From: Saccoglossus kowalevskii
Lineage: Eukaryota > Hemichordata > Enteropneusta > Harrimaniidae
Direction: 5' to 3'
Length of the DNA stretch: 30,570 bases
Assembly (NCBI RefSeq): GCF_000003605.2
Contig: NW_003119929.1
Coordinates: 82,029 to 112,598, forward strand
Numbering within the stretch: the first letter of the stretch is position 1; each line of letters starts with the position of its first letter. Both the position numbers and the translations under genes were made by a program. The notes beneath the pieces were generated by a model. It saw nothing but the letters and a program-made list of their open reading frames with translations. It did no database searches and was not told the origin of the DNA. Below, piece by piece: positions 23,101 through 30,570 of this stretch.

Positions 23101-24023
23101 TTGCATACACTGAAGACAAGACAGTGAAACTTCTCTCCACTGGACTGAAACAAGACGACACATCAATTACCATATGGGATGTGAATGCTGGGAAACGTAT
23201 CCACCAATTATATGGCCATACTGATATTGTGACATCTTTATATATGACCAGTCACGTGAATATATTATCGAGTTCACATGATGGCGCTGTGATATACTGG
23301 GACTTAGAAACAAAAGAACATCGACGTTACAAATCTGGGGAATCTCTAAACGGTATCACGTGTCTCACTGTCACAGCGGATAAAACTAGATACATCATTG
23401 GTTCCAAAAACAATGTCATAGAGGTCCACGAACTAACCACTGGTGCACTTCTGAGATCATTTTCTTTGGGGTCAAAGTTCACTATGAAGAAAATGGCAAT
23501 GTCGGTAGATGGAAATCATGTAATCTGTTGCTATGACGACTATACTGCAGAAAAGCGATGTTTGGAAACTGGAGAAATTATAAAAGACATGTGTGGTCAC
23601 CAGAATGAATGGGGGAATGTTGCACAGTGTTTTGAGGAAGGATTTGTTCTTTCCAGTGGTATACTTTGTGGACTAGACATTTGGAATCCTACAAATGGAG
23701 AAATATTAGGAAGTGTTGGCAGTAGCTATGCCAACAAAAATATGATCACATCGACAGAATGTTCAAATGAAGGTTATATTCGCATGATTACTGCTGTTCA
23801 TGTCCACAAGGATATCATTATAACAGGATCGTATGATAAGACATTGAAAATCTGGAAAGTTGATAAAACAAAGAACTTTAAGTCAACTCTTATCACCAGT
23901 TACTCTTTTGAGCATGCGGTAACATGTATCAATATGACACAAGACAACATTATCTGTGTTGGGTTCCTGAGTGGGCTGGTATGTTTCATTCAATTGAAAC
24001 ATGGTGTTTCAGTTAAAACTTGA
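17155..24023 (+). CDS. Gene 2: intact Death-like/NB-ARC/WD40 APAF-1-like protein
   Basis: Coding exons are 17155-17158 (ATGG), 17693-17953, 18453-18506, 18672-18725 and 19450-24023; all introns are GT/AG and phase 1. The predicted protein is about 1648 aa: a Death-fold domain (residues 3-88, LARHLGISDVTIDDI), a linker of two 18-codon exons, and NB-ARC from about 127. NB-ARC motifs are P-loop GLGGIGKTT (178-186), Walker B LFLVLDDVW (251-259), sensor ILITTRREE (276-284), HPLAIALLG (338-346) and LHD (483-485, MHD position). A helical domain like the APAF-1 HD2 (about 535-676; NYNWVKNKLEKTDIAEVI) precedes some 18-19 WD40-type units, more than the 15 blades of APAF-1. NB-ARC and WD40 share one uninterrupted 4.6 kb exon. 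The likely role is a cytosolic nucleotide-dependent scaffold that assembles a Death-domain signalling complex; ligand and effector are unknown. The first exon is the least certain part. Confidence 0.88.
17231..17530. mobile_element. 300-bp MITE with TTAA flanks, in intron 1 of gene 2
   Basis: It is bounded by TTAA at 17227-17230 and 17531-17534. The terminal inverted repeats are about 28 bp: left AGCGCGGTAGTCGTCGCGCT then GCGCATGTG; right, complemented, ATCGCGATAGTCGTCGCGCT then GCGCATGTG. TTAA plus such ends suggests piggyBac-type mobilisation. It encodes no transposase. A damaged relative lies at 1934-2194. Confidence 0.8.
17693..17953 (+). other. Death-fold domain exon of gene 2
   Basis: Acceptor TTTTTTACAG and donor GTTAGT bound a 261-bp exon, phase 1 on both sides. 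The residues include YRILARHLGISDVTIDDI, FRQELLRSC and RVDLSEKFQDFVK. It is clearly homologous to 4747-5013, but its first helix differs (ANFLTGYVTARE against IHVLADDLKAVE). Confidence 0.75.
17954..18452 (+). other. Intron of gene 2
   Basis: It begins GTTAGT and ends TTTCAATAATAG. The open frame entering the next exon from 18233 is intronic read-through. Nothing else is recognised. Confidence 0.65.
18453..18506 (+). other. Linker exon A of gene 2 (54 bp)
   Basis: The acceptor ends AATAG, the donor is GTGAGA, and both sides are phase 1. It encodes R/LEQQGVCEHHDKDQDPP, a hydrophilic, charged linker with no recognised domain. It has the same length as the next exon, 18672-18725. Confidence 0.6.
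18593..18629. repeat. 7-bp short tandem repeat in a gene 2 intron
   Basis: Three units of TGTTAAC are followed by two of TGTGAAC. The TAACTG formed at the unit joints matches the MYB recognition core (YAACKG), though a plain microsatellite explains the pattern. Confidence 0.85.
18672..18725 (+). other. Linker exon B of gene 2 (54 bp)
   Basis: Acceptor ATAATTACAG and donor GTATGT bound a phase-1 exon reading V/TKRMRYGDEDSSERELL. The basic KRMR next to an acidic, Ser-rich segment could be a weak nuclear-localisation or phosphorylation site. The C left at its 3' end plus AG of the next exon makes Gln, joining directly to KCHGVDCLP. Confidence 0.6.
18726..19449 (+). other. Intron of gene 2 before the large NB-ARC/WD40 exon
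   Basis: It begins GTATGT and ends TTTATTTACAG. I see no coding exon or recognisable element in this 724-bp stretch. Confidence 0.65.
22938..23237 (+). other. Near-identical tract shared with gene 1 (likely gene conversion), gene 2 copy
   Basis: This is the counterpart of 9662-9961, with about 97% identity by eye. The direction of transfer cannot be told from two copies. Confidence 0.8.
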
Positions 24024-24224
24024 CAGTATCACTTAGAACTCTCAGGTCATATATAATATTCGATATGTTATTTGTAATATGATATTTGTAATATGATATG
24101 TTATGGTATTTGTAATATGTTACATTATTTGTAATATGTAATATGTTACATGTATTTGTAATATGTAATATGTAATTTGTGATATGTTATTTGTAATATG
24201 ATATTTGTAAACATAAATTATCTT
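24024..24224. repeat. AT-rich simple repeat after gene 2
   Basis: Irregular repeats of TTTGTAATATG and its variants (TGTTAT, TGATAT, TGTAAT) fill about 24055-24212, immediately 3' of the stop codon. This is probably 3' UTR or downstream sequence. Confidence 0.85.
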
Positions 24225-24755
24225 GCGTTTTATTCATTGAATTGTTTTTTGTTATGTTGACATGTGTTAAAGTATGGAAATTATTTAACATGAATAACCA
24301 TTCGATTATCAAATATGATATTCAAAATGTTACCTTATTGTAAAAATTAATTATTGTATTTAATAAATAAATATTTATTTAATTGTATTTATTGGAAAGT
24401 ACTCAACATGAAATATGGCTAGCCATTCGATCATCATGGTCATATGTTACTCTTTTATAAAAATAAATTACTTTGAGTTATATTATTTCAATTGTATTTT
24501 TTGTGTTTTTTGCCAATTCAACATGTGTTAAAGCTCGAAAATTACTTAACATGAAATATGACTTACCATTCCATTATCAGGGTCAAATATAATATTCGAT
24601 TACTTCTTTGTAACATTAATTTATCGTGAGTTTTATTCATTGTTTTTTTTTAATGTGTTGAAGCTTTAAAATTACTTAACTTGAAATATGACTAGTCATT
24701 TGATTATCAGGGTCTAATATGATATTCGATTTGACAACTTTTTGTAAAAATAATT
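24225..24755. repeat. Imperfect tandem repeat, four units of about 120-140 bp
   Basis: The blocks CTTAACATGAAATATGACTA, CATTCGATTATCAGGGTC and TTTTATTCATTG recur four times, with anchors near 24289, 24407, 24549 and 24684 and indels between copies. AATAAA at 24362-24367 is a possible poly(A) signal of gene 2. Confidence 0.75.
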
Positions 24756-24756
24756 T

Positions 24757-25130
24757 ATTTAGACTTGTGTATATTGTTCAAGAGAATTGTGTTTATATTG
24801 CTTAAAAGAATTTTGTATATTGTTTAAGAAAATTGTGTATATTGTTTAAGAGAACTGCATTTATTGGTTAAGAGAATTTTGTATATTGTTTAAGAGAATT
24901 GTGTATATTGTTTAAGAAAATTGCCTTTATTGGTTAAGAGAATTTTGTATATTGTTTAAGAGAACTGTGTGTACATTGTTTAAGAGAATTGTGTATATTA
25001 GGAAAATTTTGTATATTGTTCGAGAATTGTGTATATGGTTTAAGAGTATTGAATACATTGTTTAAGGGAATTGTGTGTATTGTTTAAAAGAATTGTGTAT
25101 ATTGTTCAAGAGAATTGTGTATATTGTTTA
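24757..25130. repeat. About 22-bp minisatellite array
   Basis: Units of the form TTTAAGAGAATTGTGTATAT plus TG repeat about 16 times with variation (TTCAAG, TTTAAA, TTTATTGG). The array resumes for one unit at 25326-25352, after an inserted segment. Confidence 0.9.
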
Positions 25131-25325
25131 ATTCAATTCAATTCGTTTATTTAACGGCAGTTTGAAATACCTAGGCAAAGGCTAATATCACTGACTACTA
25201 TACATTACATCAAACAAAGGCAAAAATTACAAACATCAAACACAAAGAAAAACAACAGTAAGACTTCACAAATAATAAATTGTTTAAGTAATTAAAATAT
25301 CCTAAAATTAATAGAATTGAATAAA
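25131..25325 (-). mobile_element. Truncated non-LTR retrotransposon or SINE 3' end inserted in the 22-bp array
   Basis: The segment interrupts the array. Read on the minus strand it ends TAAATAAACGAATTGAATTG, a pentamer-repeat tail typical of CR1/L2-type elements. TGTTTAA occurs at both junctions (about 25123-25130 and 25327-25333) and may be a target-site duplication. No coding sequence is present. Confidence 0.5.
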
Positions 25326-25352
25326 ATGTTTAAGAGAATTGTGTATATTGTT

Positions 25353-26380
25353 TTGATGAGAAGCGTTACAATGTCACTGTCAAATGTCATGGGCATTTCA
25401 TAGTTTCATTATTAACAAGTATTACTTTGTTGTATTAAAATTAGCACACAGCAAACATCCCTAGAAAATAGTAACTCAAATTGTGAAGATAAAAAAAAGT
25501 TTTTTATTTTCTTTTAATTCACCACAATAACATTAATCAAACACATTAATCACGTACGTACACATGATATTATATAATTATTATAAATATTATATCACAT
25601 AACTACAGCATAGTTTATTACATTTATAACCCTATAATTTATAATAATGGTATTACTGACAATTTGGAATATATATAATGTGATTAACACTAAAAACATA
25701 ATTACTTTTATGAAGGAGAGTTAGGTCAGTAACATATAAATACAAAATTAAAAAATCAACAATACATTATGACAAGTTTTCTTAAAAATGATGAGAATTT
25801 TATATTCAATATATAAACAGGATTGTCAGTATGTACATAATATACAAAACACAATTATTAAAGTGTTATTAAAGTATTATTTAAGTATTACAATGTACAA
25901 AGCTGAATGTTGCACTGAAAATTGAAAATTAAAAATGCTCGATAAAACTCAGCCCCAGCTCTCTCTTTACAGAGAAAATCACAAATTATGCTATTACATA
26001 ACCCAAACTGAAGTAACTGTGCAAATCAGGATTTGCTGAAGAGAAAATCCTCCCATATACAAGGACCCCTCCACTCTCTTCCAGTTAGTTCATAAACATA
26101 ATCTTTAATGTCATCTGCCATAATTTTTCGAACCAAACTTTGCATGCAATTTTTTTTATATATTTTTCTTTATTTGATTTTTTTTAAATGTGGTCAAACA
26201 AATTTGTTTGTATTGAATTTATCATTTTTCACCTGATTTGATTATAGTTTGTGTATGGGCTTGGCTATAACTATTCATAAGTGACTTTTATTTAATGATA
26301 TATGGTTGGGTGTTAACATATAAGTTAAGAAGTTGATCATCACCCAAAAGTATAGATTTTAAAGAGTTAACTGTAGTAAT
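25353..26380. other. AT-rich stretch; probable 3' UTR of the minus-strand gene toward its right end
   Basis: I see no gene on either strand. TTTATT at 26169-26174 and near 26287, which reads AATAAA on the minus strand, could be poly(A) signals of the VWA gene ending at 26381. Confidence 0.5.
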
Positions 26381-29300
26381 TTATTTTGTATTACTTTTCA
26401 ATTTATTGACTGCAAGTGATTTCTGTACCATTCTTTGTGCCTGTCCATAGCTAATGTCTTGGTCTTCTACTACCTCATACCTATCATCATTGGATGGCAC
26501 ATCATTGCAGAAATCGTTCGATTCAACATCAGTACAAGTTTCGCTGTCGGGAGTTGTTACAGCAGACATCCTTTGAGCCATCATTGGAGCCATCATTGGA
26601 GCCATCATTGGAGTAGGTGAACACAAACTGTAAAAGAAGAAATAAACACATTGTGAAATTACAATTATATTAATTTTACACATGAGGTCATGTAATATGA
26701 CAAAAGGCAGCAGCAGATTTAGCAATATCTCATGGACCTTAGATATTTTGAATCAGTGTGCAAATGAGACAGATTAAAAAATAATTATTGCATTGCATCC
26801 ATCTTGGAAAGATCAGGAGTAAACATTGATGATAACACTAATTGCCAAACAAAATTAATTAGAGAAAAAAATATAGTTCCTAATTTGAGGACACAAAACC
26901 AGTAAAATGGTTGATTCCATGTTTCTATTAATGTTATTTGTTTTAGATATAAATTGCCTGTTATAACATTTTAAATCAAATCATGAAAATGAATATGCAC
27001 ATTGCATAATTTTGTCAATACTAACTTTGAATTTTTGCCAATATCAAATTTGAATGCAACTGACCCACTCATGCCTGAGAAGTGGTTGATGACATGATAA
27101 ATTTTCGTGTTTTGGAGCACTTAAAAGGCTGTTAATTGCTCATGGTCAACAAAATAAAAACAAGCAGCCTGTCGGCTGAGATAGCTCCGCTGTTAGAAAT
27201 GCACATTTCAATGAAAGAACAGAAGATATCATTAGAAAATGAACAATATGTATAGTATCAAAGAAATGAGACTTGCTGTTTTCAACAAGAATTCAAAAAT
27301 ATCACTTTTCATCAAAAATAATCATCAAAATTAGATAATTGAAGATTTCACCACGAAATTAACAAATCTGAATCAGGTCCACATGTAGTACCTATATATG
27401 TAATATAAAAACAATCAGATTTGCGGTTTTCAACAAGAAGTCGAAAATACAACTTTTTACCAAAAATTCCAAAAAATATTCACTAAAATTAGAGAATTAA
27501 AGATATCACAAAATGAACAAATCTGAGAGAGATCCACATATAGTACCTATATATGTAATATCAAAGTAATTGGACTTGTGGTTTTCAACAAGAAGTCGAA
27601 AATATCACTTTTTACCAAAAATTACAAAATTATTCATCAAAATTAGAGAATTAAAGATATCATTACAAAATGAACAAATCTGAGAGAGGTCTACACGTAG
27701 TACCTATATATGTAATATCAGAGCAATTGGACTTGCGGTTTTTAAAAAGAAGTCAAAAATATAACTTTTTACAAAAAAAGACAAAAATATTTACCAAAAT
27801 TAGAGAATTAAAGATATCATCACAAAATGAACAAATCTGAGAGAGGACCACATGTAGTACCTATATATGTAATATCAAAGCAATTGGACTTGCATTTTTA
27901 ACAAGAAGTCGAAAATATCACTTTTTACCAAAAATTACAAAAATATTCACAAATCTGAGCGAGGTCTACCCAAGGTACATATACCGGGTACACCAAGTAT
28001 CAAAGAATTCAGGCTTGTAGTTTTCAAGGAGAAGTCGAAAAAATAAAACATTGACACGGGCGACGACGACGATGGACACTCACTCATGCAAAAAGAAATG
28101 CCCTGTATGTGATATAGACGAAATTGAAGATGGAAAACATTTTCTGCTTAACTGCAAATTATATGAAAATGAAAGAAACCAACTATACACTGAGTCAACA
28201 CGACAGATGAAGAAAAAATGATAGCTATGATGAACAACAATGAAAATAAAACAATTATAAAACTAGCTAAATACATATATGAATGTTTCAAAATTAGAGA
28301 AAATAACATGAAAAAGCCTTCATTCTCATCCAAATAAATCACAATATTAATATCAAGGCATATCTGCAAGGTTTTTTTTCTTTTTGTTCTGTTATTATCA
28401 TCATTCTTATTTTATTTTATTGTCTTCCTTGTTTTTTTCTTTCATCCACACTTTATTGTAATTTAACTCAAGATCCTATAAAGAATACGACATCAATGAA
28501 GTTTATTATTATTATTATTATTATTATTATGATAAGCTCCGCTTGACAAAGTCGACAGCGGAGCTAAAAATATCCGTAGAAGTCATGTATATGTTGAACC
28601 ATTTGTATCAATTTGGATATGTTCATGTATCAAGTTGTTTTTACATACACCCTTACCTTATTGCTGGCAGCATGCTGCATAATGGTGCTGATGAATTGTC
28701 AACAGCAAAATCCTTTTTGACCTCTGCTAATGAACTACACCTTGAGAATTTCATCGCCATTGGTGATGCCGTGTTCAACTCTGATTTGTTCATTTGCAAA
28801 CGCTTTGATTTACAACCTAAAAAATAACAATTCATTGTCAATGTCATAGTCTATTTTGGATTTGATGGTGACAAATGTTTGTCCAATATAATGTCTGATG
28901 TAAGTGTGAAGTTGAACTGCATTTTTCAAAACATGGAAGCTAGTCGGGAAGAAGAGTTTTAATCTACCGTAGTTTTATATCTTTTTTTTTTCAACCCAAC
29001 ATCGCTTCAACTTATTTACTCAATAAAATGGGTTTGACAAAAAAAAAAACCGACTTGCTATGCACATGAGAAGAGGCAGCCATATACATGCGTTTGTATT
29101 ACTTAGTAATTTAGTGATTGTATTTGTTATTTAGTATATTGTTTTTTCTTTCTTTTTTTCTTGTACTTTGTGACCATTTTCTTTCCTTCCGGGATTGTGT
29201 AAGAGTCAATAAGTAAATAAATAAAACACAAAAATAAATACATGTATATATGACATTACAGGTCATAGCCAAGGACTGCCACCAGAAACAAAATACTTGT

Positions 29301-29979
29301 TGTTTTTCAGTGCGAGTAGTTTTTGATAATTCTAAGTTAAAATTGAGCATTCTATGGCTTCCTTCGGGCCAAAATTACTATCAGACGGGTCACAGTTGTA
29401 GCCTGTGGCGACATGTGATTACTGGTCAATCAGAATGTTATGGTTGCCAGAGGATCTGCTCCCAAGGGTAAGGGGGTGCATGGCCATGTCATGCGCCCCT
29501 GTTCCCTTGTTAAAAAAAATTCCTTAAAGCAATCTTGGAACAGGATAGCACAATAGTTTTTTCTCTCCTCCCCAGCTATTACCGTCCATGTCAAAACAAG
29601 CAACCTGTCAAAAATATCAATAGTATTTTATCTCATTTATCATAGTTACCTTTTGTGTTGAGTTTTGACATGATTCTTCTCGTCAACATATCTTCATCCA
29701 GGACACCACCAGCAGATTGACATTCTTGAATGACTTCTTGATTGACTTCCTCCATGAGTCGCTGTAAAGATATTTCTTCCTGAGCTCCACCAATAATAAC
29801 TTGAGACAATAACGCAGCATTTCTTAAAGGTACATACTGACCACCTGTCATATGAGCTATTGCCATAAAGAACTCCTTATATGGTGATATGCTAGGTTCA
29901 CAGCCAACCATGTACATCGTGATACATTTCTCAGCAAGTTGGTTTCCTGTCTGTATCGGATCCAAACCATCAGGACAAC
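26381..29979 (-). CDS. 3' end of a VWA-domain protein gene (partial; 5' exons beyond the right edge)
   Basis: Three minus-strand exons fit by phase: 29650-29979 (acceptor TTTTATTCAG, donor GTAACT), 28657-28816 (acceptor ATTTTTTAG, donor GTAAGG) and 26381-26628 (acceptor TTTTACAG, ending in TAA). The junctions make G|GT (Gly) and AG|T (Ser). The first exon encodes the C-terminal half of a von Willebrand A fold (AEKCITMYMVGCEPSISPYK, then TGGQYVPL and LSQVIIGGAQEEISLQRL), a pattern I associate with VWA proteins of the alpha-kinase vwkA type. The kinase and the MIDAS DxSxS would be upstream and are not visible. The middle exon is Ser/Lys-rich. The last has a 12-bp coding repeat (APMM about three times), an acidic stretch, and QAQRMVQKSLAVNK near the end. 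The function is unassigned. Confidence 0.75.
26569..26613 (-). repeat. 12-bp coding repeat in the last VWA-gene exon
   Basis: Read on the plus strand, GAGCCATCATTG recurs about three times, encoding consecutive APMM units on the minus strand. It is a likely length-variable coding microrepeat. Confidence 0.85.
27230..28040. repeat. 157-bp tandem repeats inside the composite element
   Basis: The anchors ACCTATATATGTAATAT (near 27391, 27546, 27703 and 27860) and TTCAACAAGAAGTCGAAAAT mark about five units of 155-157 bp, the outer ones diverged or partial. A stray piece of the same family is at 30055-30130. Confidence 0.85.
28088..28337 (+). pseudogene. Non-LTR retrotransposon ORF2 C-terminal fragment, frameshifted
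   Basis: From 28088 the frame reads CKKKCPVCDIDEIEDGKHFL then LNCKLYENERNQLY, the Cys/His motif (CxxC...HFLxxC) found after the reverse transcriptase of CR1/Nimb-like non-LTR elements. Near 28195-28205 the frame shifts and continues TDEEKMIAMMNN to KLAKYIYECFKIRE, the usual end of such proteins, with a stop at 28335-28337. The 3' UTR runs to a (TTA)n tail (about 28503-28530). It is 5'-truncated and inactive. Confidence 0.75.
28503..28530. repeat. TTA/ATT microsatellite tail of the LINE fragment
   Basis: About nine ATT units end exactly where the host element resumes (GATAAGCTCC), consistent with the 3' tail of a retrotransposon insertion. Confidence 0.8.
28657..28816 (-). other. Middle exon of the VWA gene
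   Basis: This 160-bp exon supplies 52 full codons (CKSKRLQMNKSEL to CSMLPAI) and converts phase 1 to phase 2, which the last exon needs. Without it, joining the outer exons hits a stop after a few codons. The plus-strand frame over the same DNA (28543-28827) is its shadow. Confidence 0.75.
28817..29649 (-). other. First intron of the VWA gene in view
   Basis: The stretch between the exons holds T-rich runs and a probable retroelement tail (29040-29225). A plus-strand open frame at 29250-29471 has no recognisable family. Confidence 0.6.
29040..29225 (+). mobile_element. Possible retroelement 3' tail
   Basis: The T-rich stretch, then CTTCCGGGATTGTGTAAGAG and TCAATAAGTAAATAAATAAA, resembles the 3' UTR and poly-A-like end of CR1/RTE-type elements. 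No coding part is seen and no target duplication is clear. Confidence 0.3.
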
Positions 29980-30054
29980 CTGAATAAAACAAACATACCC
30001 ATAAAATACCTTTCAACTGACTGATCAACTGACTTTTGGAGTTATCTTCATGAA

Positions 30055-30130
30055 ATGAACAAATCTGCAAAGGTCTACAGAGGGTACATATAAAATAGCA
30101 TTTTCACCAAAATGACAAAAACATTCACTA
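30055..30130. repeat. Stray fragment of the 157-bp repeat family
   Basis: GAACAAATCTG, AGGTCTACA and CACTAAAAT, in the order seen at 27500-27720, show that this intronic sequence derives from the repeat of the composite element. The 56-bp array grew next to it. Confidence 0.6.
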
Positions 30131-30132
30131 AA

Positions 30133-30524
30133 ATCAAAGAAAGCTTAGAAAGAACTCCCGTGTGCTGAGAGTATTGGAGACACATTAAATCAAAGAAAGC
30201 TTAGAAAGAACTCCCGTGTGCTGAGAGTATTGGAGACACATTAAATCAAAGAAAGCTTAGAAAGAACTCCCGTGTGCTGAGAGTATTGGAGACACATTAA
30301 ATCAAAGAAAGCTTAGAAAGAACTCCCGTGTGCTGAGAGTATTGGAGACACATTAAATCAAAGAAAGCTTAGAAAGAACTCCCGTGTGCTGAGAGTATTG
30401 GAGACACATTAAATCAAAGAAAGCTTAGAAAGAACTCCCGTGTGCTGAGAGTATTGGAGACACATTAAATCAAAGAAAGCTTAGAAAGAACTCCCGTGTG
30501 CTGAGAGTATTGGAGACACATTAA
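30133..30524. repeat. 56-bp minisatellite, seven identical units
   Basis: Seven head-to-tail units, each with AAGCTTAGAAAGAACTCCCG then TGTGCTGAGAG, have starts exactly 56 bases apart (CTCCCG at 30155, 30211, 30267, 30323, 30379, 30435, 30491). I see no substitutions between units. It lies in an upstream intron of the minus-strand VWA gene. Perfect identity implies recent expansion or active homogenisation, and copy number may be compressed in the assembly. Confidence 0.95.
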
Positions 30525-30570
30525 AAATTAATTCAAAATTACTTGAACTTGAGATGTTGATGGAAATGCA

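Larger units (their letters stand above)
27182..28566. mobile_element. Composite non-autonomous element with inverted ends and internal tandem repeats
   Basis: TAGCTCCGCTGT at 27182-27193 is exactly inverted as ACAGCGGAGCTA at 28555-28566. The right end also forms a hairpin (AGCTCCGCT 28535-28543 with AGCGGAGCT 28557-28565). Between lie 157-bp tandem repeats, a GAC-rich segment (28061-28076) and an inserted LINE fragment. Conserved arms around a minisatellite core with a 3' hairpin resemble Helitron/Helentron-derived elements; that classification is inference. Confidence 0.5.
26629..28656 (-). other. Second intron of the VWA gene in view
   Basis: The intron from 28656 down to 26629 carries AT-rich unique sequence (26640-27150) in which I recognise nothing, then the composite element at 27182-28566. 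Confidence 0.65.

Noticed and set aside
28543-28827. Plus-strand 94-codon open frame
   Set aside because: It overlaps the minus-strand VWA-gene exon, which has good splice sites and fitting phases. The plus frame resembles no family.
29250-29471. 73-codon plus-strand frame with several Cys residues
   Set aside because: No family pattern. It lies in an intron of the minus-strand gene next to a probable retroelement tail.
30133-30524. CRISPR-like array
   Set aside because: The units are contiguous with no variable spacers, and the DNA is eukaryotic: a minisatellite.

Overview
The window is AT-rich eukaryotic DNA from a multicellular animal, most likely a marine invertebrate (lancelet, hemichordate, mollusc or cnidarian type; I cannot fix the phylum). 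This rests on spliced genes with GT/AG introns, Death-fold plus NB-ARC plus WD40 proteins of APAF-1-like architecture, a VWA-domain gene, non-LTR retrotransposon debris, TTAA-flanked MITE-like elements and many minisatellites.

Layout. (1) 1-4505: no recognisable coding exon. A possible promoter and 5' UTR exon (CRE, kappaB site, strong splice donor) lies near 150-331; two small mobile or foldback elements follow. (2) 4506-10738 (+): gene 1, a Death-like/NB-ARC/WD40 protein on four exons. It carries a 1-base deletion between Walker A and Walker B relative to gene 2, so it is a recent pseudogene, a truncated-product gene or an assembly error. (3) 10739-17154: intergenic, with a TTAA-flanked MITE, a 12-copy 51-bp minisatellite, a foldback sequence and possible first-exon donors. 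(4) 17155-24023 (+): gene 2, the intact paralogue, about 1648 aa on five coding exons, the first contributing only ATGG. (5) 24024-26380: very AT-rich arrays interrupted by a retroelement 3' end, then sequence where I see nothing except likely 3' UTR of the minus-strand gene. (6) 26381-30570 (-): the 3' end of a VWA-domain gene, reconstructed from three exons whose intron phases fit. Its introns hold a composite element with inverted ends, internal 157-bp repeats and a nested LINE fragment, plus a perfect 7-copy 56-bp minisatellite.

The two plus-strand genes form a tandem paralogous pair. The family architecture predicts a ligand-sensing WD40 region holding an NB-ARC ATPase inactive until activation oligomerises the N-terminal Death-fold domains, as in apoptosomes and NLR-type innate sensors. 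All introns in both genes are phase 1, so N-terminal modules can be skipped or duplicated without frame change. Gene 1 shows such a duplication, a 20-residue exon on both sides of its Death exon. A roughly 300-bp tract of about 97% identity inside otherwise diverged WD40 regions points to recent gene conversion between the two.
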